From a virus, in IMG/VR virus record IMGVR_UViG_3300032249_000480, positions 1 through 64,000 of that record: a DNA stretch of 64,000 nt; one strand, written 5' to 3'. Below, one piece after another: positions 11,938 to 19,783 of the stretch (positions are counted from its first letter, which is position 1; each line of letters starts with the position of its first letter). A program made the position numbers and the translations under genes. The notes under the pieces are model-generated. The model saw only the letters and a program-made list of their open reading frames with translations. It ran no database searches and was not told the DNA's origin.

Positions 11938-12105
11938 ATGAAAATCAAATACTCACTATGGCAAGGCTCACGCCTACTAAGCATTAACAATATCGCTAGT
12001 GACATCAAGTCTATAGATGTCCTAGTCGCATCATTAAACGATAGCGAATTAGGTAAAAAAATTAAATTCGCTGCCAATGTTATGGAAATAGATACTAACG
12101 CATAG
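11938..12105 (+). CDS. 55-residue hypothetical protein
   Basis: MKIKYSLWQGSRLLSINNIA.... It starts 2 bp after the previous stop, so it is co-translated. Hydrophobic/charged alternation suggests a compact fold; no family recognised. Followed by a strong terminator. Confidence 0.68.
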   Translation: MKIKYSLWQGSRLLSINNIASDIKSIDVLVASLNDSELGKKIKFAANVMEIDTNA

Positions 12106-12125
12106 GATATATATAACAGATCAAG

Positions 12126-12160
12126 TAGTGAGTGCTATTGTGTGCTCACTATTTTTTTTG
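12126..12160 (+). terminator. strong intrinsic terminator
   Basis: TAGTGAG (12126-12132) pairs perfectly with CTCACTA (12145-12151), then T8. It ends the 11753-12105 operon. Confidence 0.8.
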
Positions 12161-12245
12161 TATTTATTTTTTATTTTTATGTATCATACACAAATACAAA
12201 AAATTCAGATTTTCTTGAAAATAAAAAAATATTCAGAAAATCCAC

Positions 12246-12253
12246 GGTATACT
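12246..12253 (+). promoter_or_regulatory. -10 promoter giving a leaderless cupin mRNA
   Basis: GGTATACT ends 6 nt before the ATG at 12260, so transcription should start at or next to the start codon. Confidence 0.5.
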
Positions 12254-12259
12254 AAATAC

Positions 12260-12592
12260 ATGGAAATCAGACCTTGGGGATACTACAAGATCCTACATAC
12301 AGACAATAACTGTCAGACAAAATTTTTGTCGGTAAATCCAGAAAGTCGTTTATCATATCAATCTCATATGTATAGAGCAGAGCATTGGTTCATAGTATCT
12401 GGAACTGCATTGGTAACAATTGAAGATGAAAAATATATTTTATATCCAGGCGATTCAATTGATATTCCACAATGCACTAAACATCGCATAGAAGCATTAC
12501 ATCAACCAGTAGAGTTTGTAGAAGTACAGACAGGTACATATTTTGGGGAAGATGATATTATTAGATTTGAGGATGATTATGACAGAAAGTGA
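12260..12592 (+). CDS. cupin, mannose-6-phosphate isomerase type II C-terminal-like
   Basis: 110 residues from MEIRPWGYYKILHTDNNCQT. PWGYY near residue 5, SRLSYQSHMYRAEHW around residues 29-43 (QSH and EHW metal/active-site type motifs), the PGDSIDIP turn and EVQTGTYFGEDDIIRFEDDY at the C-terminus follow the type II PMI/ManC C-terminal domain closely. Family members isomerise hexose 6-phosphates for nucleotide-sugar synthesis. The frame extends upstream to 12128 through a hydrophobic stretch that overlaps the terminator, so that start is rejected. It may feed sugar modification of phage or host surfaces. Confidence 0.85.
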   Translation: MEIRPWGYYKILHTDNNCQTKFLSVNPESRLSYQSHMYRAEHWFIVSGTALVTIEDEKYILYPGDSIDIPQCTKHRIEALHQPVEFVEVQTGTYFGEDDIIRFEDDYDRK

Positions 12593-12710
12593 AAACCTTG
12601 CTGTAAAAATATTTTCAGAAACATGCTGTAATGGTTGTACATGTCAATCATCAAAAGATCATCCAATACAAGAAGAATTTGCTTTGGATGAAATTGATTT
12701 TGAACAATAA
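12579..12710 (+). CDS. 43-residue Cys-rich acidic protein
   Basis: MTESENLAVKIFSETCCNGC then TCQ...: the CC-x2-C-x-C cluster near residues 16-21 looks like a metal-binding knot, followed by an acidic tail. It overlaps the end of the cupin gene by 14 bp, with GAGG 6 nt before the ATG. An alternative ATG lies 2 codons upstream. Confidence 0.55.
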   Translation: MTESENLAVKIFSETCCNGCTCQSSKDHPIQEEFALDEIDFEQ

Positions 12711-12711
12711 A

Positions 12712-12912
12712 TCACCATTTGTCAGCAGGGCATTTGGCTCTTGCCAGAGTAGTCTTTAACTCCATAAAACATCCACATAATCTACAAGTTCTAGTTGTTT
12801 GTCTAAAATGTTCACAAGTCTCACATATCGCAAGGCGATCTGCTTTTAACTGTTCTTCACTTCTTGGCTCTCTTGGATTAAGTAAATCCCAAGGTTTGAC
12901 ATCATCGCTCAT
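12712..12912 (-). CDS. zinc-ribbon phage protein
   Basis: 66 residues. After an acidic N-terminus, CETC (about residues 30-33), CRLCGC (43-48) and CP near residue 61 form the pattern CxxC...CxxCGCFM-x-LKT...CP-x-x-KW, found in many short phage zinc-ribbon proteins of unknown function. The -10 box TGATATACT (12919-12927) ends 6 nt before its ATG, predicting a leaderless mRNA starting inside the end of the neighbouring gene. Confidence 0.78.
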   Translation of the reverse strand: MSDDVKPWDLLNPREPRSEEQLKADRLAICETCEHFRQTTRTCRLCGCFMELKTTLARAKCPADKW

Positions 12913-12914
12913 TA

Positions 12915-13517
12915 TTAAAGTATATCAAGTTTTTCGGGGGATCCAATCAAAGACTCATTTACTTTGGTCCATAACTGATATGACATACTAGGAGATATAT
13001 AAGCAGATAAGCCTATAGCATCCAAACACCATATATCTCCTTTTTGATACCACATAGCAGAGTTATAGTCAATAGATTGTTTGTCAAAGACAAATAAATA
13101 ATATATCTTGTTTTCAAATTTTTCGGGGATAGAAGACCAATCTTGGTCTGCTTTGGCTAAACATACATATAAATCTGCACTAGTATCTACAACGTGTCCG
13201 ACCATATCTTCTATGGTTTTATGTTTACCTAGCCTAGAGCCAGAGAACTTGAGTATGTTTTTCTTAATGTCATATACGCCTGATTTGACACTTATGCTTG
13301 GACCTTCATCTATAGTCATATCTACCGATACTGAGTGTGATCTGTTTGGTTTCCAATCATTATCCATACCGTTTTCTTTTAAGGCATCGGCGATTAACTC
13401 TTCTAAAAATTCACTCGTACACGGTAGACGATAGACACTATGATGTATTTGTAATTTATTTGTTAGAGCATTTGCTAAAACAGTTTTAAGGGTATGTGTC
13501 CAGTTATCATATGACAT
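12915..13517 (-). CDS. putative PD-(D/E)xK-like nuclease
   Basis: 200 residues. An N-terminal helical part (FLEELIADAL) is followed by SVSVDMTIDEGPSISVKSGV (about residues 62-81), where D and S-V-K follow the D-x(n)-(D/E/S)-x-K core of restriction-type nucleases. Then comes FSGSRLGKHKTIEDMVGHV. This resembles standalone restriction-endonuclease-like proteins, but the match is by eye. No methyltransferase lies next to it. TATAAT lies 6 nt before the ATG (13524-13529), so it is probably leaderless. It could target host DNA or competing phages. Confidence 0.45.
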   Translation of the reverse strand: MSYDNWTHTLKTVLANALTNKLQIHHSVYRLPCTSEFLEELIADALKENGMDNDWKPNRSHSVSVDMTIDEGPSISVKSGVYDIKKNILKFSGSRLGKHKTIEDMVGHVVDTSADLYVCLAKADQDWSSIPEKFENKIYYLFVFDKQSIDYNSAMWYQKGDIWCLDAIGLSAYISPSMSYQLWTKVNESLIGSPEKLDIL

Positions 13518-13529
13518 CTAATCATTATA
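13518..13529 (-). promoter_or_regulatory. -10 promoter for the nuclease-like gene
   Basis: TATAAT at 13524-13529 on the minus strand, 6 nt from the ATG at 13517. Confidence 0.45.
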
Positions 13530-13677
13530 GCCTATTAGAAGTTATGAGACAACTAGTGACACTATTAGGATGCTTGCATCCATAAATTGTCATAAGGTTG
13601 TTTGAGTATCTCTATTTCGGCGGCGACTTAACAGCACTTTTATTTTTCGCAAGTACTGATATTTGCGTCTCAAATGA

Positions 13678-13686
13678 TGATATAAT
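13678..13686 (+). promoter_or_regulatory. extended -10 promoter
   Basis: TGATATAAT, 9 nt before the ATG at 13696. Confidence 0.5.
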
Positions 13687-13695
13687 AATCTTGTT

Positions 13696-13944
13696 ATGAC
13701 AATTCAAGACTGGGCCTCATTAATCGTAGCAATACTTACTATTGTTTCTTCTATCGCTTTCGGAATTAAGTGGCTAGTAAAACATTATTTATCCGAACTC
13801 CGCCCGAATTCTGGATCAAGTTTAAAAGATCAAATTACAAGACTTGAACTGCGTGTTAATGAAGCAGATGTTAGTCGTCGTGATATGGATAAAAAACTTG
13901 ACAAAATGTATTCAATTCTTATAGAATATATTGCTAAGAATTAA
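13696..13944 (+). CDS. small membrane protein with coiled coil, holin candidate
   Basis: 82 residues. One transmembrane helix (about residues 7-28, WASLIVAILTIVSSIAFGIK) is followed by a charged coiled-coil segment (LKDQITRLELRVNEADVSRR). The single helix plus cytoplasmic coil resembles some phage holin or spanin-associated proteins. It is far from the lysin at 36242, so the lysis role is only a guess. Probably a leaderless mRNA. Confidence 0.6.
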   Translation: MTIQDWASLIVAILTIVSSIAFGIKWLVKHYLSELRPNSGSSLKDQITRLELRVNEADVSRRDMDKKLDKMYSILIEYIAKN

Positions 13945-14103
13945 TAATCTAATTTTCCTATTTTCCTTATATACTATATTTAAAAGATAATTTAAAAACT
14001 ATATATAGTATATTCTTTTCTTTATATATATTTAAGTATACACATACTTTCTTGGTTTTGCAACTTTTATACCGTTGGTAATTGTTACAATTAGGTAAAC
14101 TTT

Positions 14104-14150
14104 TTATCCACAAGTTATCCACAACCCAATTTGGCATATTATGTTATAAT
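14104..14150 (+). promoter_or_regulatory. two DnaA boxes followed by an extended -10 promoter
   Basis: TTATCCACA at 14104-14112 and 14115-14123, then TGTTATAAT at 14142-14150. This is the first promoter of the late region. Confidence 0.5.
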
Positions 14151-14160
14151 TTACTTGGCT

Positions 14161-14210
14161 ATCTCCCAGGATTCTACCCACCCCTCTGCGTCTTGGGAGA
14201 TTAGTCATTT
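14161..14210 (+). terminator. leader hairpin, attenuator-like
   Basis: ATCTCCCA (14161-14168) pairs with TGGGAGAT (14194-14201), loop 25 nt, followed by TAGTCATTTTT. It lies between two tandem late promoters, so the first would yield a short leader unless terminated transcripts are rescued. Confidence 0.45.
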
Positions 14211-14213
14211 TTA

Positions 14214-14222
14214 TGGTATAAT
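14214..14222 (+). promoter_or_regulatory. late extended -10 promoter
   Basis: TGGTATAAT, 8 nt before the ATG at 14231. Confidence 0.6.
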
Positions 14223-14230
14223 CGTTTATT

Positions 14231-14644
14231 ATGGCCTGCTCATCATGCTCTCAAACAATTGATCAATTTGGTGCTAATCCAACAAACATACAGTGGTCTG
14301 TAGTTCGTGGGGATACAGCAAAATTAAGAGTTCAATTTTTTCAAGAAGATGAAGAAACTGCCTATACAACTACTTCCTGGACATATAAATCAACAGCCTA
14401 TGATCCAGTAACAAAAACCTCTCACGTATTGGATATTTCAAGTGCAGCAGGATATGTTGATATTATTGCTCAACCTTCAAAAACTAAATTATGGGGTCTT
14501 GGATATCAAGACAAGGTTGCAGAATTAAATTTTGATTTACAAGTAACAATTCCTTCTGCTGGATCTGGTAATGCTGACACTGTTTGGACTCCTGTAATAG
14601 GAACTATATCTGTTCTTGCAGATATTACTCCTTGGAGTTTATAG
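14231..14644 (+). CDS. tail-fibre-associated structural protein
   Basis: 137 residues, MACSSCSQTIDQFGANPTNI.... The RGDTAKLRVQFF segment near residue 34 and the following beta strands resemble N-terminal domains of baseplate/fibre proteins (RGDT...F), as does the gene at 19438. It overlaps the collagen-like fibre gene by one base, and both gene pairs (14231/14644 and 19438/19784) have the same order, suggesting the small protein attaches or chaperones the fibre. Confidence 0.6.
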   Translation: MACSSCSQTIDQFGANPTNIQWSVVRGDTAKLRVQFFQEDEETAYTTTSWTYKSTAYDPVTKTSHVLDISSAAGYVDIIAQPSKTKLWGLGYQDKVAELNFDLQVTIPSAGSGNADTVWTPVIGTISVLADITPWSL

Positions 14645-16998
14645 TGCCAGTTGTTAAAGTTATCCCCGTAAATAATCCAACTTCTAAAGTAAAGGTTGTT
14701 CCAACTACCTCTGGATCAGACGTTGTTAAAATTGTTGAAGCACCTGGACGTACTGGACTACAGGGAATAATCGGTGCTCAAGGTATTCAAGGTGCCCAAG
14801 GCACAACAGGTGCTCAAGGTTTGCAAGGTCGTCAAGGAACTCAAGGTGTTCAGGGAACTCAGGGAACATCAGGTATTCAAGGAATACAAGGTACTCAGGG
14901 AATTCAAGGGATTCAAGGTAATCAAGGAACTTTGGGAAATCAAGGTATCAATGGTTCACAGGGTATAAATGGAATTCAAGGATTTACTGGTTTACAAGGA
15001 ATTCAGGGATTTGTAGGAACACAAGGTTTTACTGGAAATCAAGGTGTCTTAGGAGCACAAGGTCTTAGAGGCACACAGGGAATTCAGGGCCATGAAGGTC
15101 TTCAGGGCATTACTGGATTACAAGGATTGCAGGGTCGCACAGGATTGCAGGGCTTTATTGGTAATCAAGGTGTGTCGGGTATTCAAGGAAATAATGGACT
15201 ACAAGGATTTAATGGCATCCAAGGAAGTCAAGGATTTTATGGCATTCAAGGTTTTACTGGTTCAGAAGGAGTTCAGGGAACTCAAGGAATTCAAGGTGAA
15301 CCTGGTGCAACTGGTAATACAGGTGATGGTGGTATTCAAGGATTTGCTGGAACTCAAGGTACTAATGGTTTGCAAGGTTTGCAAGGTCGTCAAGGCACAA
15401 CAGGAGCACAAGGTGCAACAGGAACTCAGGGTTTACAAGGAAGACAGGGCACTACAGGACAGCAAGGTATTACTGGTACTCAAGGTATTGATGGCATTCA
15501 AGGTAATGATGGCGCACAAGGTTTAATAGGAATACAAGGAGTTACAGGTTCTCAAGGTCTTGATGGTATTCAAGGAATAACTGGAGCGCAAGGAACAATT
15601 GGCACACAAGGAATTATTGGTAGCCAGGGTGTTCAAGGTATAAATGGTATTCAGGGAGTACAAGGTAATACTGGTGCAAGCGGTACATCATCATCTATAT
15701 TTGATTATGTAGCAAGGGCTAATTCACAAACACCACCACCTAATAATGGTCAAATTATGTGGAGTAATTCAACACAAATTAATTCAGAAAACATTTATGT
15801 ATCTCACATAGATGACAGAAATGAAGACTTAGATTTCTTATTATCAAACATTAAAGATAATGATATTTTTTTTATTCAAGATAGAAACAACTCTAACAAT
15901 TATCAAAAATGGGAAGTAAGCGGCACACCTTCATCTGTTACTCACAGTTACTTTACTTATCCTGTAATTCTTTTAGAGTCAGGTGGAACAGGCACAACAA
16001 ACTTTAATAATACCCACCAACTTGCTCTTATTACTCAAAGCGTTGGTGTTCAAGGAACAACTGGTACACAGGGAACTATTGGCTCTCAAGGCACTCAAGG
16101 CTTACAAGGCATTCAAGGTAATAATGGAATACAGGGAACTGCTGGTACTCAAGGACTTGTTGGTGCTCAGGGTCAAACAGGCGCACAAGGTATTGAAGGC
16201 TTGCAAGGTGCTCAAGGTATTCAAGGTTTAACAGGATCCCAAGGAATAACTGGATCACAAGGTTTAGACGGTATTCAAGGAATAACTGGTCTAACAGGTG
16301 ACGATGGAATTGTAGCGCAAACAGATGCACCAACAAATACAAGTTTACTATGGCTTGATACAGACGAACCTGCTGCAATTACAGCAACTACTGTAGTTAA
16401 TTCTCCTATTACAAACTCTGGAACAGAAACAGCCGCAAACCTTTCATTTGATTACACAAATATTCTTGCCGCTTCAGGTCAATCCGCTACAGTCATTGAT
16501 GTTCCTAATAGAAACTTTGTACTTTCAAATAATAATGGAACTGCTGGAAATATAACTATGAGTTTTTTTACACCCCTCGTTAATTTAACAATAAGTCAAA
16601 TAACGATTGCTAGTGCTGGTACTCAAACAGGAGCGACTTTAATTAGATTAGGACTTTATACATTTGATGAAACTACAGCCACTCTTGTAGCAAGAACTGC
16701 AAACGATACAAGTTTATTTAATTCTACGTTTACAGCATTTACTCGCTCGTTTGATACGACAGGTGGGTATCCTTCGCAATATACTTTGCTTGCAGGTCAA
16801 AGATACGCATTTGCTTACATTATTGTCGGTGCTTCAAACATGCCTACAATTTACTGCTCTGCTTTAGGAAACAACACAGGCGGTGCCTTTGCTCAATTAG
16901 TCCCAAGAATGGCAGGGGTAAGAACAGGTCAAACTGATTTATTAGCCTCAACAACAATATCACAAGGAATTCAAATGCCGTATTTTAGGGGGTCATAA
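14644..16998 (+). CDS. collagen-like tail fibre protein
   Basis: 784 residues from a GTG that overlaps the previous stop (TAGTG); the frame is open further left but only inside the upstream gene. A short N-terminal domain (1-45) is followed by a long run of GxQ/Gxx triplets (about 46-345), a globular insert (about 346-460), a second collagen-like run (to about 555) and a beta-rich C-terminal domain (about 560-784). The triplets are unusually rich in Gln and poor in Pro. Such collagen-like stretches form trimeric fibre shafts in phages; the C-terminal domain is the likely receptor-binding tip. Confidence 0.82.
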   Translation: MPVVKVIPVNNPTSKVKVVPTTSGSDVVKIVEAPGRTGLQGIIGAQGIQGAQGTTGAQGLQGRQGTQGVQGTQGTSGIQGIQGTQGIQGIQGNQGTLGNQGINGSQGINGIQGFTGLQGIQGFVGTQGFTGNQGVLGAQGLRGTQGIQGHEGLQGITGLQGLQGRTGLQGFIGNQGVSGIQGNNGLQGFNGIQGSQGFYGIQGFTGSEGVQGTQGIQGEPGATGNTGDGGIQGFAGTQGTNGLQGLQGRQGTTGAQGATGTQGLQGRQGTTGQQGITGTQGIDGIQGNDGAQGLIGIQGVTGSQGLDGIQGITGAQGTIGTQGIIGSQGVQGINGIQGVQGNTGASGTSSSIFDYVARANSQTPPPNNGQIMWSNSTQINSENIYVSHIDDRNEDLDFLLSNIKDNDIFFIQDRNNSNNYQKWEVSGTPSSVTHSYFTYPVILLESGGTGTTNFNNTHQLALITQSVGVQGTTGTQGTIGSQGTQGLQGIQGNNGIQGTAGTQGLVGAQGQTGAQGIEGLQGAQGIQGLTGSQGITGSQGLDGIQGITGLTGDDGIVAQTDAPTNTSLLWLDTDEPAAITATTVVNSPITNSGTETAANLSFDYTNILAASGQSATVIDVPNRNFVLSNNNGTAGNITMSFFTPLVNLTISQITIASAGTQTGATLIRLGLYTFDETTATLVARTANDTSLFNSTFTAFTRSFDTTGGYPSQYTLLAGQRYAFAYIIVGASNMPTIYCSALGNNTGGAFAQLVPRMAGVRTGQTDLLASTTISQGIQMPYFRGS

Positions 16999-17108
16999 TG
17001 AGCGATATTATATATGTAGGAGTTGTTAATGGACTTGACACTTGGGAAGTTTATCAAGATGGAAAACTAATTGGTTTTAATCAAAAAGAACCAGAGGAGC
17101 AAAACTGA
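16998..17108 (+). CDS. 36-residue small protein
   Basis: MSDIIYVGVVNGLDTWEVYQ..., starting within the stop of the fibre gene (TAATG) and ending in the start of the next (TGATG). Translational coupling on both sides supports it. No family recognised. Confidence 0.65.
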   Translation: MSDIIYVGVVNGLDTWEVYQDGKLIGFNQKEPEEQN

Positions 17109-17509
17109 TGGCTCAACTTAAATATTGGAACGGATCTGCTTGGGTTAATGCTGTTGTTGGTGTGCAAGGTCCAGTAGGACCAGTGGGTGCGACCAATGTT
17201 GTATATACACAGCAAGGAACATTATCAGTTATTACTGGTTTAACAAGATTTTATTTTGACTCTCCAAAAACAATTTCTAAAATTCGTGCAAGTGTGGGAA
17301 CTGCTCCAACAGGTTCTGCAATTATTGTTCGTTTATTTAAAAATGGTATAAGTGTCGCAGATACAACAATTAACGCAAATTCTTTTACAGGCACTTCTAC
17401 GCCATTTATTTCAGTTGTGTCAGATGACTATGTAACAATAAGCGTTACACAAGTTGGCGCAATGATTGCTGGTTCAGATTTAACTGTTTCTTTAACGTTG
17501 GAGAATTAA
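17108..17509 (+). CDS. fibre-tip-like protein
   Basis: 133 residues. MAQLKYWNGSAWVNAVVG opens with the Y-W-N-G-S-A-W motif common at fibre N-termini, then a short GVQGPVGPVGA collagen-like piece and a beta-sandwich-like domain (about 35-133). It may be a minor fibre or fibre adaptor. Confidence 0.6.
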   Translation: MAQLKYWNGSAWVNAVVGVQGPVGPVGATNVVYTQQGTLSVITGLTRFYFDSPKTISKIRASVGTAPTGSAIIVRLFKNGISVADTTINANSFTGTSTPFISVVSDDYVTISVTQVGAMIAGSDLTVSLTLEN

Positions 17510-17512
17510 AAA

Positions 17513-17866
17513 ATGCCAAGAATATCCATAACCGCAGCCAATCAAGCACTTGTTGTTACAGGGTGGTCCTTTATATCATTACACACAGGAGATCCAGGCA
17601 CGACAGGTGCAAATGAAGTTTCGGGAGGTGCTTATGTAAGAGTTGCAGTTTCTTGGAGAACGGCAACAGGTGGAGTAAGAACTAATTCAAACACTCTTTC
17701 TATAAACTTACCGCCTAGTACAACTGTTACACACTTTGGAGTTTGGTCTGCAAGCACAGCAGGAACTTATTATTTAGGTGGAGTAATTAGTCCATCTATA
17801 AGCACAGGATCTTTAGTGGGGCAGGCATTAATTGCAGCGGATGCAATAAGTGTAACTGCATCGTAA
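17513..17866 (+). CDS. tail fibre protein of the LHTGDPG type
   Basis: 117 residues. FISLHTGDPGTTGANEVSGG (residues 20-39), followed by YVRVAVSW and a VTHFGVWSA stretch, is a block seen in many phage fibre and minor tail proteins of actinobacteriophages. Beta-rich throughout, probably a fibre-tip module. Confidence 0.68.
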   Translation: MPRISITAANQALVVTGWSFISLHTGDPGTTGANEVSGGAYVRVAVSWRTATGGVRTNSNTLSINLPPSTTVTHFGVWSASTAGTYYLGGVISPSISTGSLVGQALIAADAISVTAS

Positions 17867-17876
17867 GGATTATTAA

Positions 17877-19385
17877 ATGGCTATTACTAGAGTTGGTGGA
17901 ACAACCTCTGCTTCTGCTTTATCTTCTGCGTCAGCAACTAGCGCAAGTACTGGAACTAATACACTTAATTCAATTCGCATTGTATCTATCGTTGTTGCTC
18001 CATCTGGCAATCAAGTTCCAACGATTACATCAGTTACAGATACGTTAGGTGGAACATGGGTTCCTATAAGTGATTATTATAGTTCCCCTGCAACAACTAC
18101 ATCTGTTAATGGTTGTCTAACGCAAATATGGTGGAGAACAACACCTCAAGCAACAACTGCTTATACATTTACCGTTAATCTATCCGCAAGTAGTATTGGT
18201 ATAGCAGCCAGAAGTAATTCTTATACAAATGTTGAACTAAGTAAAACTCCAGAAGTCGTGTACACAAGAGGTACAGCACAAAATCTTTCACCAATAACTT
18301 TACCAACAATAAATCCAATAGACGATATGCTTATTTTACATACAGCCTATGACGGTCTTGTAGGTCCAAGTAATCCAACTTCACCAACTAGCATTGGTTG
18401 GGGTAATAATACTCCTACCACTTCAGGTGGTACTGGAAACTCAGCAATGGCTATTACACAAAATAACGGTAATCAAGCCTCCCTTACAACAGGTGTTTCC
18501 GTAAGTGGTCAAACCGTTGGTTTTGCTGCTCCTTGGGCAAACCTTGGTGTTGTTATTTATGGCGTTACTACTTATCAAATAACATGTTCTGCAACAATTG
18601 ACATAAGCAGTTCAAATGTAAATGCAAATTACATTGCAGGACCACAATTAATAGGCACGGCTACAGGAATTCAGACTAGTACCATATCTTCATTTTCAGC
18701 AGTCTCTGGTTTATGGCTAAATACGCCTATTCGCGTTAATGATAAAGTAATTGTTTTATTGGCTTTTGACCCAAGAGGAGCCTCTGTTCCTACTGTTAAT
18801 GTGTCTGCAACTAACTTTACATTTTCTCCATTAGGACCAATAGTTGATTCACCTTCAGTAACTTCAAACCTTGTAGGAACAAAAATACAAGCATGGATTG
18901 GAAATGCAACTGCTAATGGAACTACATCAGTTACTGTAACTGCTACTTGGGCAGGCTCCTCTCCATCCCAAGCCGCTTCTTCTGTTTATGCTTTTAGACA
19001 TTTAGGAACGTCTCAAAGAAATCCTACAACCTCAGTAATTGGTGCAACAACAACTTCTCCACCATATTCATTAACAACCCCTTCTGGAAATGCTACAGAC
19101 TTAATTGTCGCCATGCAGGGACAGGAGGGAAGTACAGGAAATGTTACTTATTCTACAGATTCAGTAAATGGAATATGGCAAGGTCAGCAAACTCGCGCTT
19201 CCACTGGTACGGTAGCAGATAGTTCAATAAATGTTATGAGTCAATTTAAGATTTTAACTGGAGATGGAACTCAAACAGCCGTATTTGGAAACGACATATC
19301 GGTTGGAAGAAACTATGCAATTGCATCTTACGTTTTATCATTTGCTCCTCCAGCCTTATTTGCAGGCTGGGGAATACCATTATAA
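17877..19385 (+). CDS. large beta-rich tail protein
   Basis: 502 residues, MAITRVGGTTSASALSSASA.... Two similar halves (about 20-240 and 250-500), each with an SxxxNG/VTDTxGGTW-type start and Thr/Ser-rich strands, suggest duplicated beta-sandwich domains. No catalytic motif is visible. Position in the fibre cluster makes it a fibre or adhesin. Confidence 0.62.
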   Translation: MAITRVGGTTSASALSSASATSASTGTNTLNSIRIVSIVVAPSGNQVPTITSVTDTLGGTWVPISDYYSSPATTTSVNGCLTQIWWRTTPQATTAYTFTVNLSASSIGIAARSNSYTNVELSKTPEVVYTRGTAQNLSPITLPTINPIDDMLILHTAYDGLVGPSNPTSPTSIGWGNNTPTTSGGTGNSAMAITQNNGNQASLTTGVSVSGQTVGFAAPWANLGVVIYGVTTYQITCSATIDISSSNVNANYIAGPQLIGTATGIQTSTISSFSAVSGLWLNTPIRVNDKVIVLLAFDPRGASVPTVNVSATNFTFSPLGPIVDSPSVTSNLVGTKIQAWIGNATANGTTSVTVTATWAGSSPSQAASSVYAFRHLGTSQRNPTTSVIGATTTSPPYSLTTPSGNATDLIVAMQGQEGSTGNVTYSTDSVNGIWQGQQTRASTGTVADSSINVMSQFKILTGDGTQTAVFGNDISVGRNYAIASYVLSFAPPALFAGWGIPL

Positions 19386-19410
19386 AATAGACTCAACCCA
19401 TATTCAATAA

Positions 19411-19419
19411 TGGTATAAT
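19411..19419 (+). promoter_or_regulatory. late extended -10 promoter
   Basis: TGGTATAAT followed by an AGGAGG ribosome site and the ATG at 19438, so this transcript has a leader. Confidence 0.6.
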
Positions 19420-19437
19420 AATTCAGGAGGATTAACT

Positions 19438-19782
19438 ATGGCATTTCCAGGTACATACAATTTTAATTACTATCGTGGTGATACGATGTCATTTATTCTT
19501 AATCCTAAAGATGCAGCAGGAAATGCATGGGATTTAAGTACTTATTCCGCTGCATTTACCATTGCTAATAATCGTGGTGCAGGTGCAACTCAATATGCTG
19601 CAACAGCAACAATTGATACAATTAATGATCTTGTAACTTGTACTATTACTCCAGTAGTTGGAAGAAGTTTAATTCCTGGAACTGCCTGGGTTTATGACGT
19701 TCAAATAACTTCTGGTTCAACAATTTATACAATTTTAACTGGAACAATAACATCAACAGATGATATAACTGGAGCAGTTTAG
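19438..19782 (+). CDS. baseplate/fibre N-terminal-like protein
   Basis: 114 residues. [20 protein letters not shown] then [14 protein letters not shown] matches the common RGDT-x-x-F...L-x-G-x-x-W-D-L-S-x-Y pattern of phage baseplate/fibre N-terminal domains. Precedes a collagen-like fibre, like the pair at 14231/14644. Confidence 0.66.
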   Translation: MAFPGTYNFNYYRGDTMSFILNPKDAAGNAWDLSTYSAAFTIANNRGAGATQYAATATIDTINDLVTCTITPVVGRSLIPGTAWVYDVQITSGSTIYTILTGTITSTDDITGAV

Positions 19783-19783
19783 T

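Noticed and set aside
12128-12259. Hydrophobic N-terminal extension of the cupin
   Set aside because: It runs through the terminator stem-loop and promoter; the cupin homology begins at the ATG at 12260.
13518-13695. Terminator or attachment site at GGATG-CTTG-CATCC
   Set aside because: 5-bp stem without T-run; no integrase to suggest an attachment site.
14750-15700. CRISPR-like repeat array
   Set aside because: Repeats are in-frame Gly triplets without constant spacers; coding periodicity explains them.
14774-16378. Alternative-frame open stretches inside the collagen-like genes
   Set aside because: The 9-nt periodicity of the Gly-x-Gln code keeps other frames open by chance.
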